Shown here: positions 49,091 through 60,213 of the stretch, piece after piece
Numbering within the stretch: the stretch's first letter is position 1
Layout: the number at the start of each line of letters is the position of its first letter
NCBI GenBank assembly: GCA_963969365.1
Contig: OZ017748.1
Span: 2,539,001-2,603,000 of the forward strand
Reading direction: 5' to 3'
DNA: 64,000 bases
From: Asterochloris sp. CNOR1
Taxonomy: Eukaryota; Chlorophyta; Trebouxiophyceae; Trebouxiales; Trebouxiaceae
The notes under the pieces: model-generated
Seen by the model: the letters and a program-made list of their open reading frames with translations, nothing else
Databases searched by the model: none
What the model was told of the DNA's origin: nothing
Made by a program: the position numbers and the translations under genes

Positions 49091-52000
49091 ATGCATCTGA
49101 TTGTTGTCCTAGTGGCAGCATTAAGTGTGGCCTGTCAAGGGCAGATCCAATCTGCTGCTGTAGAAAGTGGCTCTGTGCAGGGCTCTCATGCGGAAGAGTC
49201 AGTGGCTGATCTGCGTAAGCTCATCCATGAGGCCCAGACTGCATTGAGTGCCCTGCAACAGGGCATCGCCAGGCACAGCTCTCTCTTGGACGGCTTGACG
49301 GCCCCAGCGCAGCATGACCCAGGCAAGATCCATGGCAGTCTTTTGCAACCAGCTGCTGACTGTGCACGACACCGGCAACAGGCCTTTTGGGGTTGCAGGG
49401 GGATGCCATGTGCCTGAGGAGAAGCAGAAGGCCGGGCCGGCCAGCCATGTGGTGCTCGCCAAGCACCAGCCCAGCTGGCAGGATTTCATGCGCCTGCTGA
49501 TGGTGGTGCAGCTGGGGGCCGAGCCCACTGCCCTGCACCTCCTGCACCGGCGAACCCCCGGTGGGCACCGCCAGGCCCTGCTGGCCTCTGGTGACGCCCT
49601 CGGCCGTCTTCAGCTGCACACTCTGTCTGGCGAGCTGCTGGCGATGCAGGCCACAGGTGAGCTGCAGACTGGCACAGAGGCCAAGAGGCTTCCCACGGAG
49701 GCTGCTCTTTGGCAGTGCAGGCAAGCCCAGCAGCTCCAGACAGCAAGCGGCTCATCCCAGAATGGACACATGCAGGCATGAGAAAGCCCAGCAGGAGCCC
49801 AAACAAGGGGCATGCCTCTTCTGAGCTCATGCTCTCAGGCTGTGCCCACCAGCAATGCCCTGCAAGCTGCTCCAGGATGTTTTTCTTGGCTCAGGCCGTG
49901 TTCATGCAGTGCAGGCGGCGGTGCATTGACAGCCATCACCGCATACCCCTCCCCAGATGGGGCAACCACGATGCTGGCCCTGGGCTTCCTGGCAGGCAAG
50001 GTGCAGATGATTCACCTACCCCACAACAGCAGGTGGGCACCATTGCCACTTGCATGTGCATTACCGTGGACGTGGCTTCCACGGCTGACAACACCTCTTC
50101 GGTACATGGCTGCTGTGCCAGCTCCTTGCGCATTTCTGGTGAGGCATGGTCGCAGCTGGTGCTGTTGTCTGCGGCAGCTGCAACGTGTCAATTGTGTGCA
50201 TGCTGCCCCTGTGTGCAGCGACCTGGTGCCGTCATGGTCCAGCAGACCGCCACTCGCTGACTCGCACAACACAGGTCCCCAGTGCAACACAGACGACTTA
50301 CTCGGCAGCCCTGCCGTGAGGCACCTGGTGCTGCTCAAGGCGAGTCTGCGGATGCACAACCTCGCAGTTGTTCATGACAACGGCGCTGTGCAGCTTCTCA
50401 GAGATAATGGTGGGCAGCCCTGCCGAGCCTACCTGCCTGCGGGGGAGTGTCTGTGCTACACATAGCTGCTCCAGGAGGATGGATGAGGTGGCAGTTCGTC
50501 CATGTCCTGCTGCCTCAGTGCCTTGCTTTCATTGACAGCTGGTGAGCTCCCCTGCCAGCAGATCTCAATCCAGCTTGCAGCTTGACAAGCTCAACTGTTG
50601 AGACTGGCAACCCTGGCTGAGCCAATGGTCACTCTGAGCAGACACCCAGCTTGTGTTGACGCCGCATGGGTCAAGAGGCAGATTCCAGCATCCGGAATGG
50701 TGATAACCAGCAATTGCACCGCACTGCCCACCAACCTGCGATCACTTCCTTGGCAGGCACATTGCGCGCCGAGACCAACGTGCCAGAGCCTGTGCATGCC
50801 GTGCGGGCGGTCGGCAACACGCTACATCTGGTCACCAGTCAGAGCAGCGGCGCCATTCGCCTGCGTGGGGGACGCCTCAACCTGCAATTCAGGCCACTTC
50901 AGGGCCTGAACGGGTCTGTCATCACAAGCGCGGCCTTCGACGAGATAATTCAACACCGAGCATATGCTGGCGTGGATGGGGCTGACATCGTCATGTTGCA
51001 CCTGCTCATGCCCACAGGGCCCCGCATCACAGTGGTGGGTCGAGCTCCCTGGATGCAGTGGTGTTGCCTGCAGCCCTTTGCACTGCTGAACTGTGGTCAT
51101 CTGAAGGGGCTCCCCTTGCATGCTGCATGTCTGTGCAGCCCCTGCCCGTCAGACTCATCAGATGCAGCAGTTTGTCAGGGGTGTGGGCTGCGCGTGCTGC
51201 CTGTGCAGCCTCCCTGTTCCAGATCGGCTTTGCGTGTACAGCACTTGACAGTTCATGTCCAGGTGCAGCAGTTGCAAGCTCGCCTGCGCTGCAGGCTAAA
51301 CACCGCGTGCCTGTGCCCTTCAGCACCAGTGCCTCAGCCCTGCATCATCTGCGAGGGCACCTGCTGCTCTTGACAGACGCCCGTGCAGCAATCCTGAACA
51401 CCAGCAGCAACATGATGCTGTCTGCTGGGCCAGTGCCAGTGTGTGAACAGGCCCTGGGCAGCCTTGTCGCTGCTGCCAACCAACAGGTGGGTGCTGGGCC
51501 TGCCTACATGTAAGCTTCCTGCCTGCTGGACAGCAGCCACTGTCTTTCTGGCACCATAATGCTGTGAGTGTCCCCTGCTGCTGCCTTGTTGTTGCATCTG
51601 TGGAGGGACCTGGCAAGCAGGGGCCAGGCGGTCCACGCCTCTTGCTTTTCTCATCGCACCTGCCCCTCCTGCCATGTAGGAGGTCAGGAGGCAGGGCGTG
51701 CCTCTCATCGCTGCAGAGGACGACCTGATTGCAGTGACTCTGCCAGGCGGTTTTGTGGCAGTGTATGAAGCACGGCTGCCCTTCAAAGCACCTCTCAATC
51801 TGCACTTGACGCAGTGGACTCGCCCACTTTTCGTTCTGACCATGCTGGTCGTTGGAGTTTGGCAGTACAAGCGCTCCAGGTCAGGCTTCCTGGCATGCCC
51901 TGTGCTGGAACAGGTCTGTGCAAGAGCTGTCTCAGACTCAGCTTCTGCCTTTAGCTCCCAGCAGGTGCTCATGTCTCAGACCTCTCACAACCTGGCATGG

Positions 52001-52357
52001 CTGTGCAGGGTGAGGAGGATGACATTGGAAGACGATGAGCTCAATGTGCCGCCAGAGTGGAGAACTGGGAGGCGCTCAGGCTATGCTGAAGGCTCTGCTG
52101 GAATGACAAGGGCAGCATTTAAGCAGGATTTGAGAAGTCTGGAGAAGCAGCTCCATGGGCAAGCTCGTGCAGGGGAGGAGGACTCATCAGAGGAGGACCC
52201 AGCTAGTCTGAGAGCTACGAGCATTGAGAGGCTTCAGACTGCAGGCGGACTGACTACTGGCAGACCCAGCAGCTTACGGCAAGACATCACATCCCAAGAT
52301 CTTGCAGCAATTGACAGAGCTATCTTTGGGTCGTCCCCGCATGCAAGAAGACACTGA
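49091..52357 (+). CDS. Signal-anchored single-pass membrane protein with propeller-like ectodomain, NERD1-like
   Basis: The N-terminus MHLIVVLVAALSVACQGQ is a clear signal peptide. Successive exons give short beta-rich blocks: ALLASGDALGRLQLHTLSGE (about 49590-49650), GALTAITAYPSPDGATTMLALG and GKVQMIHLPHNSR (to 50031), VRHLVLLKASLRMHNLAVVHDNG (to about 50410), VHAVRAVGNTLHLVTSQSSG and ADIVMLHLLMPTGPRITV (50750-51035), and LIAAEDDLIAVTLPGGFVAVYE (about 51690-51770). These look like blades of a beta-propeller. One transmembrane helix follows (RPLFVLTMLVVGVWQYK, about 51820-51875), then an acidic cytoplasmic tail ending SSPHARRH. This layout, and the 'VTLPGGFVAVY ... TRPLFVL' passage in particular, resembles plant NERD1, annotated as an FG-GAP-repeat protein of the secretory pathway. 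That assignment is from memory and moderate. The junction between exon 1 and the exon near 49320 was not fixed. Confidence 0.55.
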
Positions 52358-52542
52358 TGTTTCAAAGACGGGGCTGAAGGATGCTTTGCATGAATTCCTA
52401 TGCATCTATTTTGTGTCTGTTTGTGCAGCAGATCACTGGCGACATGTGAGGCAGAGCCCCTGCTGCAAGCCATGAAGCATTGGACTTGAAACTGCACAGA
52501 AATGCTGGATCATTGCTGTCTCTGCAAAGCACCTGCGACATC

Positions 52543-55500
52543 TCATGTGTGGCTAGGCTGCTGCCATGGGAAGCAGCCCTGCGCCAGGCTGCTAGACGCA
52601 GCAAAGCCAATAGGAGCCCTCCCCTCCTGCCCCTGGCCACTGCCTAGCAGGTGCTGGGGGCCGAGTGGAGGGGCAACACTGCTACCTGCAGGCTGGTCCC
52701 CGCTGAAAGGGCACCCATGGAGATCTGGGTCCTGAGCAAACTGAAAACGTGACTTGCTGCGCCTCGGCGGGGCAGACACGATGGGCGCCACCCCCCACAG
52801 GTCCTGCAGCGAACTGAGGCTGGAGGCTGACTGGGACCCAACCAGCTGCCCATAGCTCCCCTGCTGCTGCAGGTGCAGCCCCAGCCCGCTGGAGCTACTC
52901 CCTGCTGGCGGCCCCCAGTCAGCAGCAGTGTATGGCTGGAATGTAGCTGAGGGCGATGCATGGACCTGCATGAGCACAAGGGCAGGAGTAAAATGCTGGA
53001 TTGCAAGCAGCCTGTGCACAATCAAAAGCAGCTGCTCAGCTGATTCTCCTGCTGCGCCTGCTAGACAGCAAATCGGGTCCACACAGCCAGAAAATCTTAC
53101 AGGGTTGCTGTAAAGAGACTGACACTTACCCTGGAGGAGAAGTCCATGGCAGAGGCTGCTGAGCAGTCAGAGCCGAAGGAGTGGTATGGAGAGGTGGAAG
53201 GGCACCTGATGCTGCCCTGGTCACAGAGCACCACGCCTCCAAATCCTGGAGGAGGGCCCTGCACCGGCGGAGACACCACACTTTAGGCAGGAAACGCCTG
53301 ATATAAGCTGTATATAACCGCCGCAGCATGCCAGGTGCACAGAGAGCAGCAGGCCTGCAATGCCTGACACACCACTGGGGCCACAAGGCACCACATCTGT
53401 GCTCAACAGCAGGCTTTGACTGCACCCACCTTCCTCCTGGCTCCCATGCTGGCCGCGAGAGGCGCCCCACTGCCGGCTGGCAGCCCGCCAGCCTGCCCCT
53501 CCACGCTCAGCTGCTGCTGCTGCAAAGCCACCTGCTCCGGCACAGCCTGCTGGGGTGGCCCCTGCTGACGCTGCTGGCGCTGCTGTAGACGCCCACCTGC
53601 CGCCTGGCCCTCTCCCGTGCTGCCTTGCAGGCTGGCCAAGCTGCTGGGGCTGCTTTGCATGGTGGCGCAGGAGGCCTCTGACCCCTCTGTGGACATGGGG
53701 CCTGGACAGCCAGCTGTCGTGCCGTCCACCTCCATTGCCCTCGCAGCAGAGGCTGCTGGGGCCGGGCCAGACGAGCTGGCCCCGCCCCGGCGGGCTCCCT
53801 CACGGCGTGCTGCCTCCTGCTGCGCCCGGCGGCCCTTGCCCTTCGCAGGGGCGCTGGCCTCCCCCTTTGCAGCTGCAGGCAGGACTTAGCAGGGTGAGTC
53901 CTCGCACCTAACATTGTAAGTTCGGCCTTTGCACAACCCCATTTGCAGCTGTACACATGACAATCTCGCATGAGACCCAGTTTCGCAACCAGAGCGCATG
54001 ACAGATGCTTGACAGAATGTGCTGCACAGCAGCTGCTCACCAGCTGCTGGCTTGGTTGCGGCCCCTGAGCCTCCCGCCTGAGGAGTTGCTCCCGCTCTGG
54101 CACCGCTGCCCCTTACCCTGCGAGCCGCCTTGCCGCCTGCTCGTCCACCTGAAGCTGACCCTGCCGCAGCACCTGCGGCATCCCTGTCGGGGGAGCTGCC
54201 GGCAGGGCTGCTCTGCTGCTGCGGGCTGCTGGTGACAGCAGCCAGGCTGGGCCACTCCTCCTGCAAGGGGCCATGGCTGGCATGTGAGGCTGGGCCTGCT
54301 TCTATGGCCATGCATGTTAAGGCTGTGGAGCACACATGGCACATGACACTGAGAAGGCATGCAAGGCAGAGCTGTGCTGTAGGACACTGGCGTGATTCAA
54401 GGGGCACCTGGGCGGTATCTGCTGGCAGTGCTTGCGCCTGCTGGGCAGCCTCAGGGGTTGCCTGCTGCTGGCTGCTGACTGACAGCCCCGCCAGTGCTCG
54501 ATCTGCCCAGCTCCCCCGCGTGGTGAGCAATGGAGCCTCCGTACTGCAGCAAAGGGGCCAGACTTGAGGCTCACAGGCGAATGGTGTGACGGTTGCCAAA
54601 GTTCAGCAAGCAGCTGGGGACCCGCAGGCCTGCAGCGCAAATGGCAGCAATCGCCTAGCTGGCCGCTTCAGTCAGAAGATGTGGGGCGCGCCCAAGGGTC
54701 TGGCAGTGGCACACACAGCAGCAAGTTGCAGCCCAACTTTCCCAGCGAGCCGCATCTTCCGTGGTAGATGGGCTGAGCCACAGCAGCCATGCACCCTTTC
54801 CAAGTGCCAGCAGGCCTGGCAGCTCACCTGGCTCCCCTGCTCAGACTGCCCTCCACCCCTTCGCTCAGCTGCCTGCTGGGCTGCTGCGCTGCCTGCATCA
54901 GGGCAGCCTGCCTCTGTGTCCCTGCCGCGCTGGTGCTGCTGCCCTCTGAGCTGCCTGCCGTGCTGATGACCGCCGGCAGGCTCGGCTGGCGGGCCACATG
55001 GGTTGTGGACATGAAATCACTCCCCTGCAGCTCCTCCTTGCTGTAGCAGTCATCCTCATTTGCTGCAGGGAATGCATAAAAAGCGTGACATCAATTGAGG
55101 TGTGACCCAAACAAGCCAGGAGCAAGCAGCAAGGGCACTCACCCAGCTGATGGAGGTATAAGCAGTCGGGGTTGTTGCAGGGAACTCCCTTGAGGAAGGC
55201 GTTGCAGAACTTGGTGGTGCCAAAGCACGCCTTGACTGCTCTGCCTGCAGGCAGCAGACTGCGTCAGTGCAAGTGTCTAACAGGTCATGGTCTGGTGGGT
55301 CAGGGCAAACCTCATCGAGACCCCCGTGACAGCTTTAGTTAGGCTGAGCCTTACGATCTTTCAGGAGAATATGCAAGTGGACAGTGCTGCGCAAAAGCCA
55401 GTGCATGCCACAAAGGCAAGCGTGTGTGGGGGCAGGGGCGCACCTGCCCAGACAGCCCCATGGACCGCCTCAATGCATCGCCTGGCATCCTCCGGCCGCT

Positions 55501-56537
55501 TAAACGTCACGTAAGCGCTGCCAGTGGGCCCATTGCGCAGCGCTGCAGCCCCATATGGGCCACCTCTGTTGCAGCTGATCTGCTTGATCTGCTTGCTGAA
55601 GTTGCCAAAGTACTCTGGCTGTGCCATCGTGTCCTCATAGCATATCTCCAGGTTCAGCCCCACCACGTACACCAGGTTGCGCTGCACCACCCTTGTGTTC
55701 TGCAGGAGCCCACATCAGGGACTGAGATTGCTTCTACAATAGTCTGAGCTGGGCTGACGCACACTCGTGGTTCCTAGGGAGGGCATCAGGCTTCGAGGCC
55801 CCAGCGGGGGGCCACTGTCAGCCACTGCAGGTCTCCTGGCCTTTCCGCCTGGCAAGCAGCAGGTTCCGGAAATGCTGCCCATGCCAGAGTTCAGCTGGCA
55901 GGGGCGCCTCTGGTAGGCAGCAAGGGGTGGCGATGGGCAACAATGCTGCAGGTGGACGGCAGCTTCGATGTAGAGGGACTTGAGTGGTTTGACACATGGA
56001 TGACACTGTTGGGCCTGTTGCACCCACCGCAAGGTCAGGCTTCTTCCGCGCTTGGGCTGCCTGCACCTGCCCCAAGCCCTTGCGCCGCTCATTCTTTTTC
56101 TTGCGTTTGTTCAGCTCCAAACTGCATAGCGTGCCAGTCACAGCATAGCAAGCCAGTGCTGGTCCCAATCGCTGCATGCCTGTGCCAAGCTGACAACTGT
56201 GTGAAGAGCCCTCACCTGGCAGGATCAACCTTCTCCATTTTGATCTGGTCTTTCTGATACGCCTGCCTGCAATTTGGGCAGCGCGCAACAATGTGCTGCT
56301 TTGCTGCATCCTCCTGAATATGATGCCAGCACCTGCAGTACATCAGGAGATGCAGCTGAGAGGACAAGGCAACTGGTGCAGCAACAGCGCATGGGGCTGC
56401 CACTTCTGCCCTCCTTACCAGATGCAGATGGTGAAGTTACAGGGGCAGGGGGAGAAGCTCTGTTCTGACACATCCATCTGTTCTGTGCAGACGGAGCAGA
56501 GCTCGCCTGCCTCTGAGTACTTCTTTGCTGGAGCCAT
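52543..56537 (-). CDS. CNOT4: CNOT4, RING-RRM E3 ubiquitin ligase of the CCR4-NOT complex
   Basis: CNOT4/Not4 is the ubiquitin ligase linked to CCR4-NOT in mRNA decay and co-translational quality control. The start at 56537 reads MAPAKKYSEAGELCSVCTEQ. The C4C4 RING follows: CSVC, CPCNFTICIWCWH, CPNCRQAY. Next comes a basic linker (LNKRKKKNERRKGL) and an RRM (NLVYVVGLNLEICYED, PEYFGNFSKQIKQI, GSAYVTFKRPEDARRCI), then a CCCH zinc finger (about 55150-55240: KFCNAFLKGVPCNNPDCLYLH and QLG). This three-domain order defines the family. The long C-terminus (52543-55070) is disordered and rich in Gln, Ser, Ala and Pro, ending with the conserved-type motif RSKSRFQFAQDP. Exon borders in the low-complexity part are not fixed. 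It shares a 103-bp divergent spacer with the centrin-like gene. Confidence 0.93.
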
Positions 56538-56640
56538 ATCTGATCTACCACCTGCTGTGCACGGCGGAGGTCAGGGACAACAAAAACAAGCGGCTGTGTC
56601 ATACCCTAGAGAGTCGCAGGGTTGCAATTGTGTGCGCAGC
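56538..56640. promoter_or_regulatory. Very short bidirectional promoter, CNOT4 / centrin-like gene
   Basis: Only 103 bases separate the two divergent start codons, the tightest head-to-head spacing in the window. Both 5' UTRs and core promoters must fit here or reach into the opposite gene. No TATA box is evident. Confidence 0.4.
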
Positions 56641-57657
56641 ATGACAGCCGTGCAGCCGAGGCAGCGGGATGCCTTCATGCTCACGCCCAGTCTGACAGAC
56701 ACCAGACTGATGCAGCCTCAGGCCATGTCCCACCAGGAGCTGTCCCAGCAGGAGGTCAGGAGGCAGCATAGCATTGCAGAGGCAACACAAGCTCACCAGC
56801 CAGTGATGCCATGCAGCTTGCAGAGATTCAGGAGGCCTTTACCCTGTTTGACAAGGACAACAGTGGCGGATTGGGGTATCGTGAGCTCAAGGTCAGCGGG
56901 CAGCTACGCCACACTGACACACCAATGCCTGCCACGGCAAGGTTGTTTTTGAGTTCTTGGCCTACACACACAGGTGGCGCTGCGGGCGCTGGGCTTTCCA
57001 GTCAAGAAGACCGAGGTTCAGGCACTGATAGCACGGCATGGTGATGCAATGGGCAACATCAGCAGGGCGGCCTGGGAGCAGATCTGCAGGGACTCCCTGT
57101 GCAACCGGGATGCAGGGGAGCAGCTTGCCAGGTCCGGCTGGGAGGTTTGGTCCCAGATGCGCCTGCCTCTCCCAGCAGAGGGGGCTATCTGGGCTTGGCA
57201 GAGGCAGTCTGCAGGCTGACACTACCAAGATGCCTCTGCAGGGCGTTTCAACTCTTCGATGTTGATGCTGATGGCAAGATAACAGTGAGTGATTGCTGAC
57301 GGCATGACGACCTGTTGTGCACAATCCCATTCAATGTTAGCCTGGCATGTGTCCTGCAGGTGCAAGACCTGAGAGCAGTGGCCCGCGAGCTTGGGCAGAC
57401 TATAGATGAGCAGGACCTAGCAGGAATGGTGAGAGCCTGGGAGGCAGGATGCGGGGCAGTCTGCTGCCTGGTTGCCACATTACACAGTACCTTGCACAAT
57501 TTGACCTTCAGTACAGCGCTGCTGAATGCAGCCTGTCCCTGAACTGCCAGCAGCTCACATTGGGTTGCTTGCCCACATGCAGATAGCAGAGTTCAGCACG
57601 GACTTGCAAATAGGGCCAGAGATCTTCAAACAGATTATGCAGGATGCGTCAAGTTGA
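56641..57657 (+). CDS. Centrin-like EF-hand protein
   Basis: Centrins are small calcium-binding proteins of basal bodies, contractile fibres and some inner-arm dyneins. Six exons join in phase: 56641-56754, 56817-56891, 56974-57131, 57242-57284, 57360-57428 and 57583-57657, giving 177 residues. Residues ~39-75 (LAEIQEAFTLFDKDNSGGLG, YRELKVALRALGFPVKK) match the centrin EF-hand 1 and its following KVA-RALGF helix. EF-hand 3 (FDVDADGKITVQDLRAVARELG) is also intact. EF-hand 2 (RHGDAMGNISRAAWEQI) and EF-hand 4 (EFSTDLQIGPEIFKQIM) lack most calcium ligands. The 38-residue N-terminus is unlike typical centrin tails. Calmodulin is excluded by the KVA-RALGF and RAVARELG signatures. Whether it works as a basal-body centrin or as a dynein light chain is open. 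Confidence 0.8.
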
Positions 57658-57969
57658 CAACACTTTGTCATGACTTGGCTGGCTTGCTCCCTCATCCAAG
57701 CTCCTGATCTCTTCTGTGCCATGCATCCGGTAACTCCTTGGAGGCAACCTTCAGTTGTTCCGTCTTGAGCCTCTTTTCTCCGGCGCCCTGCCTGTCTGCA
57801 GAGCACAGCTTGTCAGGCCCTGCCTTCTGGAGCTTGTTGACACCAGCCGGCTGGGTTGTGCTGAACTCAAACCCATCAAAGGCTCCAGCATCTGGGTGTG
57901 CTTACCGTGCTGGCTGAGTTTGGGGCATCTGCATCAGATTGGTGAAGGTGCTCGCCTTGCACAGATGCG
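57658..57969. other. Convergent intergenic spacer, no feature seen
   Basis: The 312 bases separate the stops of the centrin-like and MTHFR-family genes. They should hold both 3' UTRs. No further exon, repeat or clear TGTAA poly(A) signal was found. Confidence 0.4.
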
Positions 57970-59278
57970 TCATGTTGGCAGCACCCCCGCATCGAGCAGC
58001 CGATGGGTCTGTTGACGGCCCTTCTTGGTCAGAGGCATGACATGCAGGCCATGCACACCCGGCATGGCAAGGACCTGCAGCAGGGGAGGTCAGGAGGATT
58101 GCAGAGCTTGTACTTGGAAGAGATACAGCAGAACTACCCCCTGGCACACCTTTTCAACAAGGCTCCTATTGTAGTTGAAGCAGAACTTATCAGTATCGCC
58201 CTCAGCTTCAGCCTGGCTGAAGCTGTTCACCAATGCGGAAGCTCCTTCTTGGCCAGAGGCGCCACACAGCCGAAGCCAGAAGGCTGCATTGCCCGCTGAG
58301 CTCAGCATGGGGCAGCCGATGACGAGCTTGACATGCTTGTCCAGGTTGCGCCTACAGGCATGGCCAGCTCCCTCGGCCACTGCATCTGCATGATGAGCGC
58401 CACACACAAGCCAGATAGCTTGCCTTGTGACCTCTTCCATCCACTGCTCAAACTGTGGCCACAGGAGCGGTGGCTGTGTCAGCACGAGTTCCGCACCAGC
58501 GTCGATCTGCAGATATGAGGCCCTGCTTCTGAGTCTGGCTACTCAGCTGCCCAGACTTGGGCATGTGTTGATGACAAATCTAAAATGGTCAGAGTACCTT
58601 GCTCTCTAAGCGGCTTGCTAGGTTCAGCAAAGGATTCTCCACAGCCCATAGGCCGCAAGATGGGGGCAGGTCCCCTGCAGCACGCAGTCTCCCAGCCATT
58701 CGCAGCATGTTGACACTGTCAGTGGTCCACAGCCTGCAGGGCACATGTGCAGCTTGAGGAACATGCCCATAGGCGCAAGGCAGGCAAATGCATGCAGGCT
58801 GCCAGGCAGGACGCTTACTTGTCTGCAAATGGGACATGCCGTGCGGGATGCCCGCCTGACAGCAGCAGCAGAGCATTTGCCTGCTCTGCGGCAACAGCAG
58901 CAAGCATGCGCTCCTGGATCTTTGCAGGACGTCGCATCTGCAGCAGATGAGCAATCTTGGTGGCTGCAGGGAGGGTGCCAGCAATGCCATAGCAAGCTCT
59001 TATAGCAACAATGCCAACTCTTACCTGCGCGCCCACTGTGGTGACTTTGAGGCGTGCATCGCCCTCTGCAGGCGCTACAGATGCTTGCTGTTGGCCTTGC
59101 TTGCCACTCTTTTGTCTGCATGGACACCGCGCATAATAACAGCCCCCTTGCCAGCGATGGTGCAGAGCAGAGCAGAGCATCTGCTTGCTGACCTCAACCC
59201 CTTATTGAAAAGCTCCTTCCAACTAGAGGCAATGGGCAGGTCTGGAGTGACTCCTGCAGTGACAGAGAAGATGGTCAT
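57970..59278 (-). CDS. MTHFR-superfamily FAD-linked oxidoreductase-like protein
   Basis: The gene opens MTIFSVTAGVTPDLPIASSW at 59278. Later exons give a TIM-barrel pattern: KIAHLLQMRRPAKIQERMLA, ANALLLLSGGHPARH (about 58820-58960), LWTTDSVNMLRMAGRLRA and CGLWAVENPLLNLASRLESK (about 58605-58735), then IDAGAELVLTQPPLLWPQFEQWMEE (58435-58510), KHVKLVIGCPMLSS, and a last exon reading PGVHGLHVMPLTKKGR before the stop. The pairing 'ANP...R...K-DAGA-lv-TQP..w..FE.w' followed by 'v..G.pml' and 'G.hlMp.t' is characteristic of methylenetetrahydrofolate reductases and relatives. It is shorter than eukaryotic MTHFR, lacks the C-terminal regulatory half, and its N-terminus is not the canonical MTHFR opening. 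It may therefore be a bacterial-type paralogue. Early exon junctions are uncertain. Confidence 0.55.
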
Positions 59279-60213
59279 TGCGGGAGTCGGGCATACGGTC
59301 TGACTGGCATGTCAATTCGTTTTCCGACCTGCATGGAATGCCTTCGTCTGCCACAGCTCCTGATCTGCGCCTGCAACAGGACCTGTGCTCCTCTCCAGAA
59401 CCAGGAATGCTCTCTTTCCTGCCTGCTTCATGTCTGTTTGTGAGTAACAAAGCGTTAAAACCCTGAAACTCGTGCTGGGTGCGGAACAGACGTGCAGCGG
59501 CATCAGACATCAGAGGGTTAGTCACGTGACCTAGCCCCATCTGACATCGAAGGTCAGGTTTATTGCAGATGGTATGAGCATGCAGCAGGCATGTTCACTC
59601 CTGCATCAACAGCAGATGTCATATTGTCAAGCCCCTTCACTGCAGCTTCCCAGCTTGTGGCAGATTAGCAGGTCAAAGCCCAATGCAGGCTTCAACCTGG
59701 CAGGTATACCAGGCTGGTTGAGCAGTGCTTGTGCATGTGCATGCAGAAAGCCCAGCTGTCCTGATGCATGCACAAGCACTGCTCAACATGCAGGAATGGT
59801 GGGCAGCACAACATTGAGTTCCTGCCGACTGAAGCCAGGCGCCATGCAGCATGCTCAGCTACCTGCAACAGCAGGGCACAGGCAGCCTGTGCTGCCCTCC
59901 CTACACAGGTGTATAGTTAGGTAGATGCCAATGTAGATGCAGCTCAGCTCTCTGTATGTGCAGGTGCACGGGCTGCAAGGGATGCCCGGAGCATGCCATC
60001 AGCAGGCCGTCAGACTCTCAACACAGCCTGCTTGCACCAGTGTCAAAGCTTTCACAAGCTTGCCCCTCGGCCATCTTTGGCGCTGCGGCTCATAATCAAC
60101 GGCATGTAGGGCTGTGGGCCCTGCAGCCTGCCAACACGGCTGCTGCACCGAAACAGCAGGGAGACAAAGTGTAACTGCTTATGCTAACCTATGGCTCCTT
60201 GTTTGCTCCCCAG
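59279..60213. other. Unassigned interval containing a 21-bp-arm inverted repeat
   Basis: About 930 bases lie between the MTHFR-family start and the first exon I can place for the next plus-strand gene. The interval should hold both promoters and probably one or more 5' exons of that gene. An ATG at 59574 opens a short plus frame (MSMQQACSLLHQQQMSY), and a coding-like patch lies around 59965-60100, but neither could be joined with confidence. Confidence 0.35.
59717..59787. repeat. Perfect 21-bp inverted repeat with 29-base spacer (hairpin)
   Basis: Arm 1 is 59717-59737 (GTTGAGCAGTGCTTG...) and arm 2, its exact reverse complement, is 59767-59787. The pairing extends a few more bases into the loop past a 2-base bulge. 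As RNA this would fold into a stable hairpin with 21-nt arms. Confidence 0.85.
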
